From contig NZ_RJWG01000008.1 in assembly GCF_004011155.1 (NCBI RefSeq), forward strand, positions 44,394 through 108,393: a stretch of 64,000 bases of DNA. Reading direction: 5' to 3'. This document shows, piece after piece, positions 55,178-63,941 of the stretch. This stretch comes from Clostridium prolinivorans (GTDB taxonomy: Bacteria > Bacillota > Clostridia > Clostridiales > Clostridiaceae). The translations under genes and the position numbers were made by a program. Within the stretch, counting starts at the first letter, position 1. The number at the start of each line of letters is the position of its first letter. A model generated the notes under the pieces. That model ran no database searches, was not told the DNA's origin, and worked only from the letters and a program-made list of their open reading frames with translations.

Positions 55178-55738
55178 ATGAAAAATCAAAAGATAGAAAA
55201 AAATAAAAGTTTAAAAAATACTTTACTAGACTACGTTATTTCAATTGCTGCAGCTTTTATTATTGCCTTAACATTTAGAAGCTATGTTTTTGCTAGAGCT
55301 GATGTAGATGGTGAATCAATGATGTCAACTCTTTATGATAAAGATGTTATATTTGTGGAAAAAATAAGCAAATTAACTCATAATTTTAAAAAAGGTCAAA
55401 TTGTAATTTTTAACTCGAAAAATTATAATGAAGATATATATGTAAAAAGAATAATTGCTACTTATGGTGATGAAATAGAAATAAAAAATGGAAAAGTATT
55501 TTTAAATGGTTTTGAACTTGAAGAACCTTATTTAGACAAAAACACTGTTACTAATCCAGGTCCATTTATGACAAAAAATAAAAAGTATAAATTAAAGGAA
55601 GATGAAATATTCGTCTTAGGAGATAATAGAGAAAATAGTGTAGATAGCAGAATTTTAGGGCCTATTAACATTAAAGATATAGAAGGACATGTAATATTTA
55701 GAATATATCCTTTTAATGAAATAAAAATTTTTAAATAA
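55178..55738 (+). CDS. lepB: type I signal peptidase
   Basis: A 186-residue membrane protease that cleaves secretory signal peptides. One N-terminal helix (about residues 17-37). Catalytic Ser47 is in VDGESMMSTL and catalytic Lys90 in DIYVKRIIA. Box E GDNRENSVDSR is near residue 150. The size and single anchor are typical of Gram-positive enzymes. Ribosome binding site ACGGAGG. It is monocistronic with a terminator starting at its stop codon. Confidence 0.96.
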   Translation: MKNQKIEKNKSLKNTLLDYVISIAAAFIIALTFRSYVFARADVDGESMMSTLYDKDVIFVEKISKLTHNFKKGQIVIFNSKNYNEDIYVKRIIATYGDEIEIKNGKVFLNGFELEEPYLDKNTVTNPGPFMTKNKKYKLKEDEIFVLGDNRENSVDSRILGPINIKDIEGHVIFRIYPFNEIKIFK

Positions 55739-55776
55739 AGAACTTACAGTATTTTATTACTGTAAGTTCTTTATTT
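55738..55776. terminator. bidirectional terminator between lepB and cotJC
   Basis: Stem AAAGAACTTACAGTA / TACTGTAAGTTCTTT; T-rich on the plus strand and A-rich before, so usable by both convergent genes. Confidence 0.8.
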
Positions 55777-55795
55777 ATTATTTATTTCTTCATAT

Positions 55796-56395
55796 TTATT
55801 TCATAAAATTTGGTTTTGGCATTATAAATAAGTTAGGTTCCTCAAGATAATCCTGAACTATTCTAAGTGCTTCTCCAAATCTTTGATAATGAACTACTTC
55901 TCTTTCTCTTAAAAATTTTAATGGTTCTATTACGTCTGGATCATCAGCCATATTTATCAGCCATTCATAAGTTGCTCTTGCTTTTTGTTCTGCTGCTAAA
56001 TCTTCAGTAAGATCTACAATTGGATTACCCTTTACTTGTATATATGCTGCATTAAATGGAACTCCTGTTGGATTTGATGGATAAATCCCTTTATCATGAT
56101 CTACATAATAGCTGTCTAATCCTGCTTTTTTTATTTCTTCTAAGCTTGCACCTTTAACTAATTGATTTACTATAGCTCCAACAATTTCTAAATGAGCTAA
56201 TTCTTCTGTTCCAATATCATTTAGTGTTGCAATAGCTTCAGGCGTAACCATTGAAAATCTTTGACTTAAATATCTAAGTGAAGCCGCTAATTCCCCATCT
56301 GGACCGCCATATTGAGTAATTATTAATTTTGCCATGGCCGGATTGGGATTTTTTATTTTAACTGGATATTCAAGTATTTTATCATAATTCCACAT
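55796..56395 (-). CDS. cotJC: spore coat protein CotJC, manganese-catalase family
   Basis: A 199-residue ferritin-like di-manganese catalase homologue of the spore coat. It starts MWNYDKILEYPVKI, with metal-ligand Glu/His in ELAASLRYLSQRF, IGTEELAHLEIV and EREVVHYQRFGEALR. Start: the ATG after AAGGAAGGAGATATATT; an earlier in-frame ATG 15 codons upstream lies in the cotJB end. Last gene of cotJABC, expressed in the mother cell in Bacillus. Confidence 0.95.
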   Translation of the reverse strand: MWNYDKILEYPVKIKNPNPAMAKLIITQYGGPDGELAASLRYLSQRFSMVTPEAIATLNDIGTEELAHLEIVGAIVNQLVKGASLEEIKKAGLDSYYVDHDKGIYPSNPTGVPFNAAYIQVKGNPIVDLTEDLAAEQKARATYEWLINMADDPDVIEPLKFLREREVVHYQRFGEALRIVQDYLEEPNLFIMPKPNFMK

Positions 56396-56417
56396 AATAT
56401 ATCTCCTTCCTTTTACT

Positions 56418-56690
56418 TTACAGCTTATAATTTGCTTCATATTCCCAAGGCCATGGCTCTTCTATCCATTCCCAAGGATATGCACTAAGGGAGTCGTTTT
56501 GATTTATCATATCAAAAAGCTTATCATATTCACTTCTAAGAGTTTTTAGCTGCTTTACATAGCTATTTCGCTTTGCTAAAGCATTTTTATCCATAGGATG
56601 AGTATTAAGATAAAGCTGAAGATCTTCTAACATAAATTGTACTTGAGCGATTTGCTTTTTAAGTTCCATTTTATTTATATTTTCATTCAT
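56418..56690 (-). CDS. cotJB: spore coat protein CotJB
   Basis: A 90-residue helical protein with the CotJB signature: IAQVQFMLEDLQLYLNTHP and the C-terminal WPWEYEANYKL. It is needed for CotJC assembly in Bacillus. Very G-rich ribosome binding site GGGGGGAGGG. The start overlaps the cotJA end by 8 bp. Confidence 0.93.
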   Translation of the reverse strand: MNENINKMELKKQIAQVQFMLEDLQLYLNTHPMDKNALAKRNSYVKQLKTLRSEYDKLFDMINQNDSLSAYPWEWIEEPWPWEYEANYKL

Positions 56691-56991
56691 TACTGTGCCC
56701 TCCCCCCTTAGTCAAAATCTGGTTCATTATAATATTCTCTATTTTTTTAACTTTTGATTTGTAAACAGCCTGTGGATCATAAGGCGCCTCAAATTTACTG
56801 TAAAGTTCTGGAAAGGCAGTCCCTCTTTTTAAAGCTTCTAAAGGCTTGAAAAGTTCGCATAAATTCTGATAAGGAACATATGCAGTAGCCAATCTTACAT
56901 TTTTTATAACCATCTCCTGTGGTATACATTCCTGCATAGGAATACAAGGTTCATTATAAATCCCATCTTCGGGTTTTAGAATATAAGCCAT
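56683..56991 (-). CDS. cotJA: spore coat associated protein CotJA
   Basis: A 102-residue protein. The family core is RLATAYVPYQNLCELFKPLEALKRGTAFPELYSKFEAPY (residues about 33-71), preceded by CIPQEMV. First gene of the cotJABC operon. Ribosome binding site AAGGAGGATAAATTATTAT. Confidence 0.93.
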   Translation of the reverse strand: MAYILKPEDGIYNEPCIPMQECIPQEMVIKNVRLATAYVPYQNLCELFKPLEALKRGTAFPELYSKFEAPYDPQAVYKSKVKKIENIIMNQILTKGGGHSNE

Positions 56992-57031
56992 ATAATAATT
57001 TATCCTCCTTAAAAGTTACTCACATAGTTTT

Positions 57032-57039
57032 AATATATG
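57032..57039 (-). promoter_or_regulatory. candidate sigma-E -10 element for cotJ
   Basis: Minus strand CATATATT, close to the sigma-E -10 consensus CATAYAHT, 41 bp upstream of cotJA. The matching -35 is weak. cotJ is sigma-E dependent in Bacillus, which makes this plausible but unproven. Confidence 0.3.
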
Positions 57040-57152
57040 TTTTATCAAAATATTTGCTACATAAAATTTTTAAAAAAAATAACTTATACATAAACCATAA
57101 AATATAGGTATATGTATAAGTTAATTAACAATAAAATATTAATTGTATTTAT

Positions 57153-58172
57153 CTATCTTTCTCCTAACTTAAGATTTGGTACTGCATTTAAATTTAAATC
57201 TGCAAATCTTCCATTTATATATTCAAAATATGCTGCACTTCCTATCATTGCGGCATTATCTGTGCAAAGTATTGGAGATGGAAATAACACTTTAATTCCT
57301 CTTTTATTTCCTTCTTTTATTAAAGTTTCTCTTAAAGTAGAATTTGAAGCTACTCCACCTGCTATTGCTATTTTATCTACTTTTTTTATTTTGCAGGTTT
57401 TAATTGCATTATCTACAAGAACATCTATTAATGCCTTTTGAAAAGATGCTGCAACGTCTGCTTTATTTATTTTTTCTCCTTTCATCTCCATATTATTTAA
57501 ATAATTTAAAACAGCTGATTTTAGTCCACTAAAAGAGAAATCTAATGTTTCATCATGAAAATTAGCTCTTGGAAATTTTATTGCATCTGGATTCCCTTCT
57601 TTTGAAAGTTTATCTATTTTAGGCCCTCCAGGATAGCCAAGTCCTATGGCTCTTGCTACTTTATCATAAGCTTCACCTGCTGCATCATCTCTAGTTTCTC
57701 CAATTACTTCAAATACCCCATAATCTTTCATATATACAATAAAAGTATGTCCACCAGAAACTACAAGACATATAAAAGGCGGCTCTAAATCTTTATGCTC
57801 AATAAAATTTGCACAAATATGTCCTTCAATATGATTTACTCCTATTAATGGTTTGTCTATAGCATATGCTAAAGATTTTGCATACTGCATACCTACTAAT
57901 AATGCTCCTACAAGTCCTGGACCATAAGTTACACCTATAGCATCTATATCTTTTAAAGTTAAATCAGCCTTATCTAAAGCTTCTTTAACAACACTGCTTA
58001 TAACTTCAATATGCTTTCTTGAAGCTACTTCGGGTACAACTCCTCCAAATTTTTTATGTATGTCTATCTGTGATGCGATAATATTAGATAAAACTTCACG
58101 ACCATTAACGACAACTGCTGCTGCTGTTTCATCGCAGCTAGATTCTATAGCAAGTATTTTTATATTTTCCAT
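57153..58172 (-). CDS. tsaD: tRNA N6-threonylcarbamoyladenosine synthase subunit TsaD
   Basis: A 339-residue ASKHA-fold enzyme that transfers threonylcarbamoyl to A37 of ANN-decoding tRNAs. The metal-binding HIEGH has His114 and His118. The N-terminal [13 protein letters not shown], the VSGGHT motif and GGVASNS near residue 270 are intact. No tsaB or tsaE is adjacent. It is divergent from the RusA-like gene with about 100 bp between. Confidence 0.97.
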   Translation of the reverse strand: MENIKILAIESSCDETAAAVVVNGREVLSNIIASQIDIHKKFGGVVPEVASRKHIEVISSVVKEALDKADLTLKDIDAIGVTYGPGLVGALLVGMQYAKSLAYAIDKPLIGVNHIEGHICANFIEHKDLEPPFICLVVSGGHTFIVYMKDYGVFEVIGETRDDAAGEAYDKVARAIGLGYPGGPKIDKLSKEGNPDAIKFPRANFHDETLDFSFSGLKSAVLNYLNNMEMKGEKINKADVAASFQKALIDVLVDNAIKTCKIKKVDKIAIAGGVASNSTLRETLIKEGNKRGIKVLFPSPILCTDNAAMIGSAAYFEYINGRFADLNLNAVPNLKLGER

Positions 58173-58271
58173 AACATTACCTTCCTACTTAAAAATCTAT
58201 GATAAACTTTATTATACACAAAAATCTATGTTATAATCAATTATGTATAATTAAAAAAGAAGGAGTTAATT

Positions 58272-58901
58272 ATGTCTGATACTTATGCAAAAGTTATAGT
58301 AAAAGGTTCTCCAATTTCAAAATCTAATTTTAAACTTTTTAATATAAAAGGAAGAGCCATACTTCCATATAATTCTGGGAAATATCATGATAGGTATGCT
58401 TTATATGAAGAAGAAATAGCTTATGAAGCAAGAGCACAAAATCCAAATACTATATTAAATGAAGCATTAATTGCTGTTCTTAAGGTATATTACAAAAGTC
58501 AAAAAAGGCATCCTGATACAAATAATATAACAAAAAGTATTTTTGATGGTATAGAAAAGAGCGGACTTATAGTTAATGATGCTCAAATAAAAAAACTTAT
58601 TATAGAAGAATTTTATGATAATAAATTCCCGCGTTTTGAATTAGAGCTTTTTGCTGAAAGTTCTTATTGTATGAATTACAATATATCTCCAAAAAAAGTT
58701 AAAGATACTCCCGTAATTTACGAACCACCAAGCAATAAAAAAAACTTATACATAAAAAATACTAAAGCAAAAACACATTCTAAAAATAGTACAAACACCA
58801 TATGTCAAATATGCAATAAATCTATAAATAAAGAAAATTCTATAAGTGCAAACAATGGCAAAATAATAATTTGTAAAGATTGCTTTACAAAATTATTTTA
58901 A
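58272..58901 (+). CDS. RusA-like protein with C-terminal zinc finger
   Basis: A 209-residue protein. Residues 1-125 resemble RusA-type Holliday-junction resolvases: RHPDTNNITKSIFDGIEKSG (80-99) then LIVNDAQIKKLIIEE. The usual catalytic DxD is D-T-N here (Asp82, Asn84), whereas Lys88 and Asp103 are kept. After a Lys/Asn-rich linker, residues 178-205 form a C4 motif, CQICN and CKDC. RusA genes are usually in prophages; this one sits among housekeeping genes with host-like composition. Ribosome binding site AGAAGGAG. Whether it still cuts DNA is open. Confidence 0.72.
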   Translation: MSDTYAKVIVKGSPISKSNFKLFNIKGRAILPYNSGKYHDRYALYEEEIAYEARAQNPNTILNEALIAVLKVYYKSQKRHPDTNNITKSIFDGIEKSGLIVNDAQIKKLIIEEFYDNKFPRFELELFAESSYCMNYNISPKKVKDTPVIYEPPSNKKNLYIKNTKAKTHSKNSTNTICQICNKSINKENSISANNGKIIICKDCFTKLF

Positions 58902-58908
58902 TTAAAGT

Positions 58909-58941
58909 AAAAACAGAGGGTAAATTTATTCCTCTGTTTTT
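58909..58941. terminator. bidirectional terminator
   Basis: Stem AAAAACAGAGG / CCTCTGTTTTT with an 11-nt loop between the convergent RusA-like and oxidoreductase genes. Confidence 0.8.
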
Positions 58942-60197
58942 ATATCTTCTAATTTTATTGTAATTTTATAACAATCTTTCTTATTTTTTAAAATATCTTT
59001 TGGAATTTTTATAGTTTCTATTTTACTTGGAATCATTTTATCTTTATTAATTTTTACTTCTAATTCATTATCAAAATACACATTAATAGATTTTTTTTCA
59101 TAAGGCTTATTTATTCTAAATTTTATATTTAAATAATTTTCTATATTATTTAAATTGATAAAATTAGGCACAGCATAACTTATACCATCTGCGCATATTA
59201 TTTCAATATTTTTTTCATTGTATCTTTTTCCAAATATATAATAAGCTGCATTTATTCCTGCTTGAAAAGCTTCATCTACTATATCACTAGCTGAATCGTG
59301 TAAATACAATACATTACCACATGCAAATATACCATCTAAGTTTGTATGCATGCTTTCATCTATTTCAGGTCCTTTTGTTGAATTTAAAATTGTTACTCCA
59401 GCTTTCCTTGAAATTTCATTTTCGGGAAGTAAATCCACAGAAAGTACTAAAGTATCACAAACTATATATTCCTCTGTCCCAGGAATAGGAACTTTTTTTT
59501 CATCAACTTCTGATATTGTTACTCCTTCTACTCTATCTTTACCATTTATATCTACTACTGTATGATTAAATTTAATAGGTATATTAAAATCAGTTAAACA
59601 CTCTTTTATATCTTCTTCTTTACAATTTGGATAAGACATAAGTTCTATTACTGATTTAACATTCCCTCCTTCTATAGTCATTCTTCTTGCCATAGCAACT
59701 CCTATATGTCCTGAGCCTAATATTACTATTTCTTTCCCTGGCAAGTAACCTTCTAAGTTTATAATCTTTTGTGCTGAACCAGCTGTAATTATACCTGCAA
59801 GTTTACTTCCCGGCACATTTATTGCTCCTCTTGGTTTTTCCCTGCTCCCCATAGCTAATATTACTGCTTTTGCTTTATAAAATTCTATTCCATCTTCGCT
59901 TACAACCTTTATTTCTTTATTCCCATTTAATTCTATAACAGCAGAATTACATTTATATTCAATTTTAAGTTCTTTTATTCTTTCAATAAATTTATATACA
60001 TACTCTGTACCTGTAAAAAATTCATATTCCTGCTCTTTATCTCCAAATCCAGTATGTATGCATTGATTTAATGCCCCACCTAAAACTTCTTCTCTTTCTA
60101 ATATCAAAACTTTTTTTACTCCTTGTTCTCTTGCTCCTATAGCTGCTGAAAGCCCAGCTATACCACCACCAATAATTATTACATCGTATTCAACCAT
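58926..60197 (-). CDS. FAD/NAD(P)-dependent oxidoreductase
   Basis: A 423-residue two-dinucleotide-binding-domain flavoprotein. FAD motif IIGGGIAGLSAAIGA at residues 8-22, NAD motif VILGSGHIGVAMARR near 166, and the second FAD motif GIFACGNVLYLHDSASD near 295. The NQCIHTGFGDKEQEYEFFTGTEY segment is shared with clostridial oxidoreductases found with glycerol-3-phosphate dehydrogenases; that partner gene is not next to it. The last 85 residues form an additional beta-rich tail of unknown role. There is no CxxC redox disulphide. Ribosome binding site AAGGAGG. Confidence 0.82.
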   Translation of the reverse strand: MVEYDVIIIGGGIAGLSAAIGAREQGVKKVLILEREEVLGGALNQCIHTGFGDKEQEYEFFTGTEYVYKFIERIKELKIEYKCNSAVIELNGNKEIKVVSEDGIEFYKAKAVILAMGSREKPRGAINVPGSKLAGIITAGSAQKIINLEGYLPGKEIVILGSGHIGVAMARRMTIEGGNVKSVIELMSYPNCKEEDIKECLTDFNIPIKFNHTVVDINGKDRVEGVTISEVDEKKVPIPGTEEYIVCDTLVLSVDLLPENEISRKAGVTILNSTKGPEIDESMHTNLDGIFACGNVLYLHDSASDIVDEAFQAGINAAYYIFGKRYNEKNIEIICADGISYAVPNFINLNNIENYLNIKFRINKPYEKKSINVYFDNELEVKINKDKMIPSKIETIKIPKDILKNKKDCYKITIKLEDIKTEE

Positions 60198-60291
60198 AAA
60201 TTAATCCTCCTTGTAAGGCTGCAAGATGCAAATACTAACATATATCGAAGTATATTTTACCATAGTAAATTTTTTTATCCTATATTTTTAA

Positions 60292-60320
60292 TAAAAAAAA
60301 AGCCAAAAATTTGGCTCTTT
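60292..60320 (-). terminator. terminator of DUF4870 gene
   Basis: Stem AGCCAAA / TTTGGCT with a nine-T tail on the minus strand, right after the stop codon. Confidence 0.8.
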
Positions 60321-60325
60321 ATAAT

Positions 60326-60652
60326 CTAAATGTTTCTTGCCCATTTGCTTGATACAGGGTAGCTATAATCTTTGCCATTTAAAACATTTACTATAGCAAT
60401 TATAGGAAATACAATACCTGCTATACTAAAACCTATAATTCCAATAATTCCTATAAAAATTATTGTAAGTATACCTGATGCTATTAATGACAAAATAATT
60501 AAAATTTGAAACATAAGTGCTTCTTTTGCTTGAGTTTTAACATAATCATCTTTTGAAATAAGCATTACTATAAGTGGAATAATTATAGGTGCTCCAAAAA
60601 AAATACCTCCATGGCAAATAGCAGCCAAAATTTTTTGTTCAGTAGTAAGCAT
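60326..60652 (-). CDS. DUF4870 family membrane protein
   Basis: A 108-residue protein with three hydrophobic segments. The opening MLTTEQKILAAICHGGIFFG and the KDDYVKTQAKEALMFQI turn are the DUF4870 (Tic20-like) signature. The C-terminus has FPIIAIVNVLNGKDYSYP. Function unknown. AAGGAGG lies 14 bases upstream, with a closer AAGGA. Possibly co-transcribed with the 70-residue gene upstream (79 bp away). Confidence 0.82.
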   Translation of the reverse strand: MLTTEQKILAAICHGGIFFGAPIIIPLIVMLISKDDYVKTQAKEALMFQILIILSLIASGILTIIFIGIIGIIGFSIAGIVFPIIAIVNVLNGKDYSYPVSSKWARNI

Positions 60653-60731
60653 TTAAATCCTTAAATCCTCCTTAAAATTAATCTTTATATAGCATATTCA
60701 TTTTATTGTAAATCTGATAATAAGTATATAA

Positions 60732-60944
60732 TTATTTTTTGTTTAAAAGTTCTTTCATTCCAAATTTAATCAATATAAATGAAATTACAAATGGAAAAAA
60801 TTTATATAGTAAAGGATTTAAAAGGCTTTGTGCATTTTTAGCATTATAATAATCTTTTATAATAGATACAACAGTAACAACGAAAATTATAATTCCACAA
60901 ATAAAAAAAATTAAAGAATGTTTTTTTAAAATACTCTTTTTCAT
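60732..60944 (-). CDS. small two-helix membrane protein, unknown
   Basis: A 70-residue protein with a basic start MKKSILKKHS and two hydrophobic segments (about residues 11-28 and 46-64) separated by DYYNAKNAQSLLNP. It ends in LLNKK. The strong ribosome binding site CAAAGGAGTG supports it as a real gene. No family recognised. Confidence 0.65.
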   Translation of the reverse strand: MKKSILKKHSLIFFICGIIIFVVTVVSIIKDYYNAKNAQSLLNPLLYKFFPFVISFILIKFGMKELLNKK

Positions 60945-61285
60945 AAGTACACTCCTTTGAATATGCTATATAACATTCTACTATATATTCTATAATTTTA
61001 TTATACAATGTTTAGATATCTTTTTCAAAAATATCTAAACCATTTTAAAAAATTTCTTGAAAATTTTATACTATTAGTGCCAGTAAAACTGGTATCTTTT
61101 TAATTATTTTTTTCCAGTTATCAAGATAAATTGTGATACATTATGACATTATCATAAATCAATCATAAAAATCAACAGAATTTTAAAAATTATGCTTGAC
61201 TGATTAAGCTTTCTGCTTTATAATATTTTTTGTCGGTAATCGTTACAGTAGAAATACTGAAAAACGACAAAACATTAATAAATAA
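60945..61285. other. intergenic region upstream of tRNA-Trp
   Basis: No gene. It contains an inverted repeat GTTTAGATAT / ATATCTAAAC (61010-61040), a small hairpin TGCCAGT / ACTGGTA followed by TCTTTTTAATT (plus-strand terminator-like), and the tRNA-Trp promoter. Confidence 0.5.
61196..61224 (+). promoter_or_regulatory. promoter of tRNA-Trp
   Basis: TTGACT (61196-61201), 17-nt spacer, TATAAT (61219-61224), about 60 bp before the mature tRNA. Confidence 0.7.
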
Positions 61286-61361
61286 AGGGGTATAGCTCAA
61301 TTGGTAGAGTAGCGGTCTCCAAAACCGTTGGTTGCGGGTTCGATTCCTGCTGCCCCTGCCA
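61286..61361 (+). tRNA. tRNA-Trp (anticodon CCA), CCA encoded
   Basis: A 76-nt cloverleaf. Acceptor AGGGGTA pairs with TGCCCCT (one G-T pair). D arm GCTCAATTGGTAGAGT; anticodon loop CTCCAAA reading CCA; T arm GCGGGTTCGATTCCTGC; encoded GCCA end. Its 3' end borders the decayed mobile region, so it is a likely integration site, though no second att copy was found within the window. Confidence 0.97.
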
Positions 61362-61406
61362 TTTTTATTACTGTGGACTTAACAGTAATATTTTCAAGGG
61401 TTTAAA

Positions 61407-61436
61407 GTAGTTGATAGCGTTCTCAGCTACTTTTTC
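61407..61436 (+). terminator. hairpin terminator after tRNA-Trp
   Basis: Stem AGTAGTTGA / TCAGCTACT followed by TTTTTCTG, in sequence of higher GC than the host. It probably came with the inserted element and now ends the tRNA transcript. Confidence 0.55.
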
Positions 61437-61531
61437 TGTTTTTTGTCCGTTGTATTGTTCTGTGAATGTGACCGTTAGAATTTCAGAGGGGAGCGGTTCA
61501 GCCCTTCTCTACTTACAGGAGGTTACGCAGA

Positions 61532-62017
61532 ATGACAACAAATCAAGCGGTTACAAAGGGTAGAGGTTCAAGGAAGAAACTAACAATGGATGGCAGTTTA
61601 CCAGACATTAGACCGTTAGAATGAAATGAGATAAAAACTGGCACTATTTCTATTAAGGAATTTATAAGTAAACAGAAGGAATTTCTTTTAACTAAAAAAC
61701 TTGAAGGCTTGGCAGAACGCACCTTGAAGGATTATGAGAAACATTTCCAGTACCTAAATAGCTGGATATTACAGGAATATTGCGAGGAAACGGATACTTC
61801 AAACCGCTACACGGAAAAAGGCTTATTTATGGCTTATGTAGGATATATGATTTCACAGTTTAAGCCAGCTACAGTTAATATCAGATTAAGGACACTGAAA
61901 TGTTATCTCAATTGGTTACACAGTGATGACATAGTAAAAGAGGATATAGCAAGTAAGTTGAAGTTAGTTAAAGTGCAAAAAGATACAATACAGCCATTAT
62001 CTACAGTTTGGTGTTAG
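61532..62017 (+). pseudogene. tyrosine recombinase N-terminal fragment with in-frame stop
   Basis: The frame starts MTTNQAVTKGRGSRKKLTMD behind a perfect AGGAGG ribosome binding site. It is stopped by TGA at 61622-61624 (codon 31), then continues in the same frame: IKEFISKQKEFLL, then AERTLKDYEKHFQYLNSWI, then MISQFKPATVNIRLRTLKCY. This is the SAM-like core-binding domain of phage/ICE integrases. The catalytic domain (R-HxxR-Y) is missing; homology ends near 62000 and a TAG follows. It lies 170 bp from tRNA-Trp and reads away from it, the usual layout of an integrase at its att site. It is inactive as it stands. Confidence 0.75.
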
Positions 62018-62334
<317 letters not shown>

Positions 62335-62335
<1 letters not shown>

Positions 62336-62371
62336 CACAATTGTACATAAAAATATTGGCACAATTGTACA
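62335..62371. mobile_element. right end of IS21-type element
   Basis: Two direct copies of GCACAATTGTACA at 62335-62347 and 62359-62371, 24 bp apart, immediately after istB. IS21-family ends carry such multiple repeats. The left end of this copy is not present. The following stretch to 62666 holds no gene; it is mixed AT-rich DNA with the promoter region of the next gene. Confidence 0.6.
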
Positions 62372-62666
62372 AAATAATCTTAACATTAATAATAAAATAC
62401 GACTTTGTAGAATAATGAGGAAACTCGGAAGTTAGTAAATAAATAAAATGAGTAGTGTTGTTTGGGGTAAATACTGCGTGTACACAAAGGATACCTTATA
62501 TAACAAGGATTACAACAATATTAATAACATATTATCTCTATACATAGAAGTTTTAGGAAAGTTGTAATAATAACCAAAAGTTTTGTAATTATAAATCGTT
62601 ATATTGCATTACTTCCATAAATGTAATATAATTGGATAGAAAATGAAAAAACGAGGGGGATTAGTC

Positions 62667-63314
62667 ATGAGTAATCTTATAAACTGTAAAGCGTGTGGTA
62701 AAGAAATTGCAAAGGGAGTAAAGAAATGTCCACATTGTGGTAAAGACCAAAGAAATTTCTTTATGAAGCACAAAATTATTACAGGAATTTTAGTTTTAGT
62801 TGTAATAGGAATTATTGGTTCATTAGGAAGCAATGGTGGTGGTAACAGCTCTGCTACAAATGATACAAGTAAACCTGCTACATCTTCAAGTGCAAAGCAG
62901 GCTGATACAAAGAAGGAAGAACCAAAGGAATTTTATGCTGTTAATGAAGATGTAAAACTTAATGACGCAGTAGTAAAAGTTACAAAAGTAGAAAAGTCCA
63001 ATGGTAGTGATTATGATAAGCCAAAAGATGGAATGGAATTTATAATTGTAACAGTTTCAATAAAGAACGATGGAAAGAATGAGATTTCATATAATCCATT
63101 TGATTTCAAAATGCAAAACAGTAAAGGACAAATTACAGATCAAGCATTTACAACTGTAAATACCAGCACACAGTTAAACAGCGGAAACCTTGCGGCTGGT
63201 GGAGAAGTTACAGGAACAATTGCTTTTGAACAACCTAAAAATGATAGTGCATTAGTTTTAAAATATAAGGGAAACATGTTCAGCAATAAGGAAATTAAAA
63301 TAAAACTAAATTAA
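62667..63314 (+). CDS. zinc-ribbon plus DUF4352 membrane-anchored protein
   Basis: A 215-residue protein. N-terminal zinc ribbon: CKACGKEIAKGVKKCPHCGK (residues about 7-26), then a membrane helix IITGILVLVVIGIIGSL and a Ser/Thr/Lys-rich linker. The C-terminal DUF4352 immunoglobulin-like domain follows, with FIIVTVSIKNDGKNEISYNPFDFKM and GGEVTGTIAFE. Such proteins are common in mobile elements and firmicute genomes; the role is unknown. Start: the ATG after CGAGGGGGATTAGTC. An ATG eight codons upstream overlaps this ribosome binding site. It is the only intact gene after tRNA-Trp. Confidence 0.85.
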   Translation: MSNLINCKACGKEIAKGVKKCPHCGKDQRNFFMKHKIITGILVLVVIGIIGSLGSNGGGNSSATNDTSKPATSSSAKQADTKKEEPKEFYAVNEDVKLNDAVVKVTKVEKSNGSDYDKPKDGMEFIIVTVSIKNDGKNEISYNPFDFKMQNSKGQITDQAFTTVNTSTQLNSGNLAAGGEVTGTIAFEQPKNDSALVLKYKGNMFSNKEIKIKLN

Positions 63315-63343
63315 ATAGTTCGTAATACTATATAATTGAGATT

Positions 63344-63374
63344 AAGTACTGGCTTATTTGCTGGTACTTTTTTC
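63344..63374 (+). terminator. terminator of the DUF4352 gene
   Basis: Stem AAGTACTGGC / GCTGGTACTT (with two G-T pairs) and TTTTTTC tail, 30 bp past the stop. Confidence 0.7.
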
Positions 63375-63941
63375 TTAAATACACATTTAGACAAAGTTTC
63401 AATTTTATGAAACACTTTAATAATAGATAGGGGCAGAGATTAGTTGTACAAAGACTTTTCTGTGTTCCTTATTTTATTGTTGTTTACCTTTACTTACCTG
63501 TGAAACCTTCTGTCTTAACTCTATTTTTTCTTATTTATTAGTTATTAGGAACAAATCAAAGGAGGAAACAAAGATGTTACCAGAAAATAAAAGTGGATAA
63601 AGGTATATGAAGGGCTATATTCAGTCAATAAGAGGGCAAAGTGTATAGCTGAAACTGTAAAGAAGGAATATATAAAATGTAGATAAGTATATATAAGTAA
63701 TTGCTGTAAAGGAACATAAGAATTACAGACATGGAGGAAACTTTGTTAGGGTATATGCTGTAAAATAACTTTGCAGGGGCATAGTTTGCCTTGCTGTATA
63801 TGAATTACTGCATGGACTTCTGTTAAATATTTCTGTGGGTTTACCGTTAGTTGACTGTATGATATAATAGATACATAACCGTTACATCAAACAGAACATT
63901 AAGGGCTTTAAAGCCTTGAAATAACAGGGATTATGTATAAA

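Noticed and set aside
63574..63700. Small gene after a strong ribosome binding site
   Set aside because: The frame closes after eight codons and again after a short second stretch; it cannot be supported as a functional gene and is described as a remnant.
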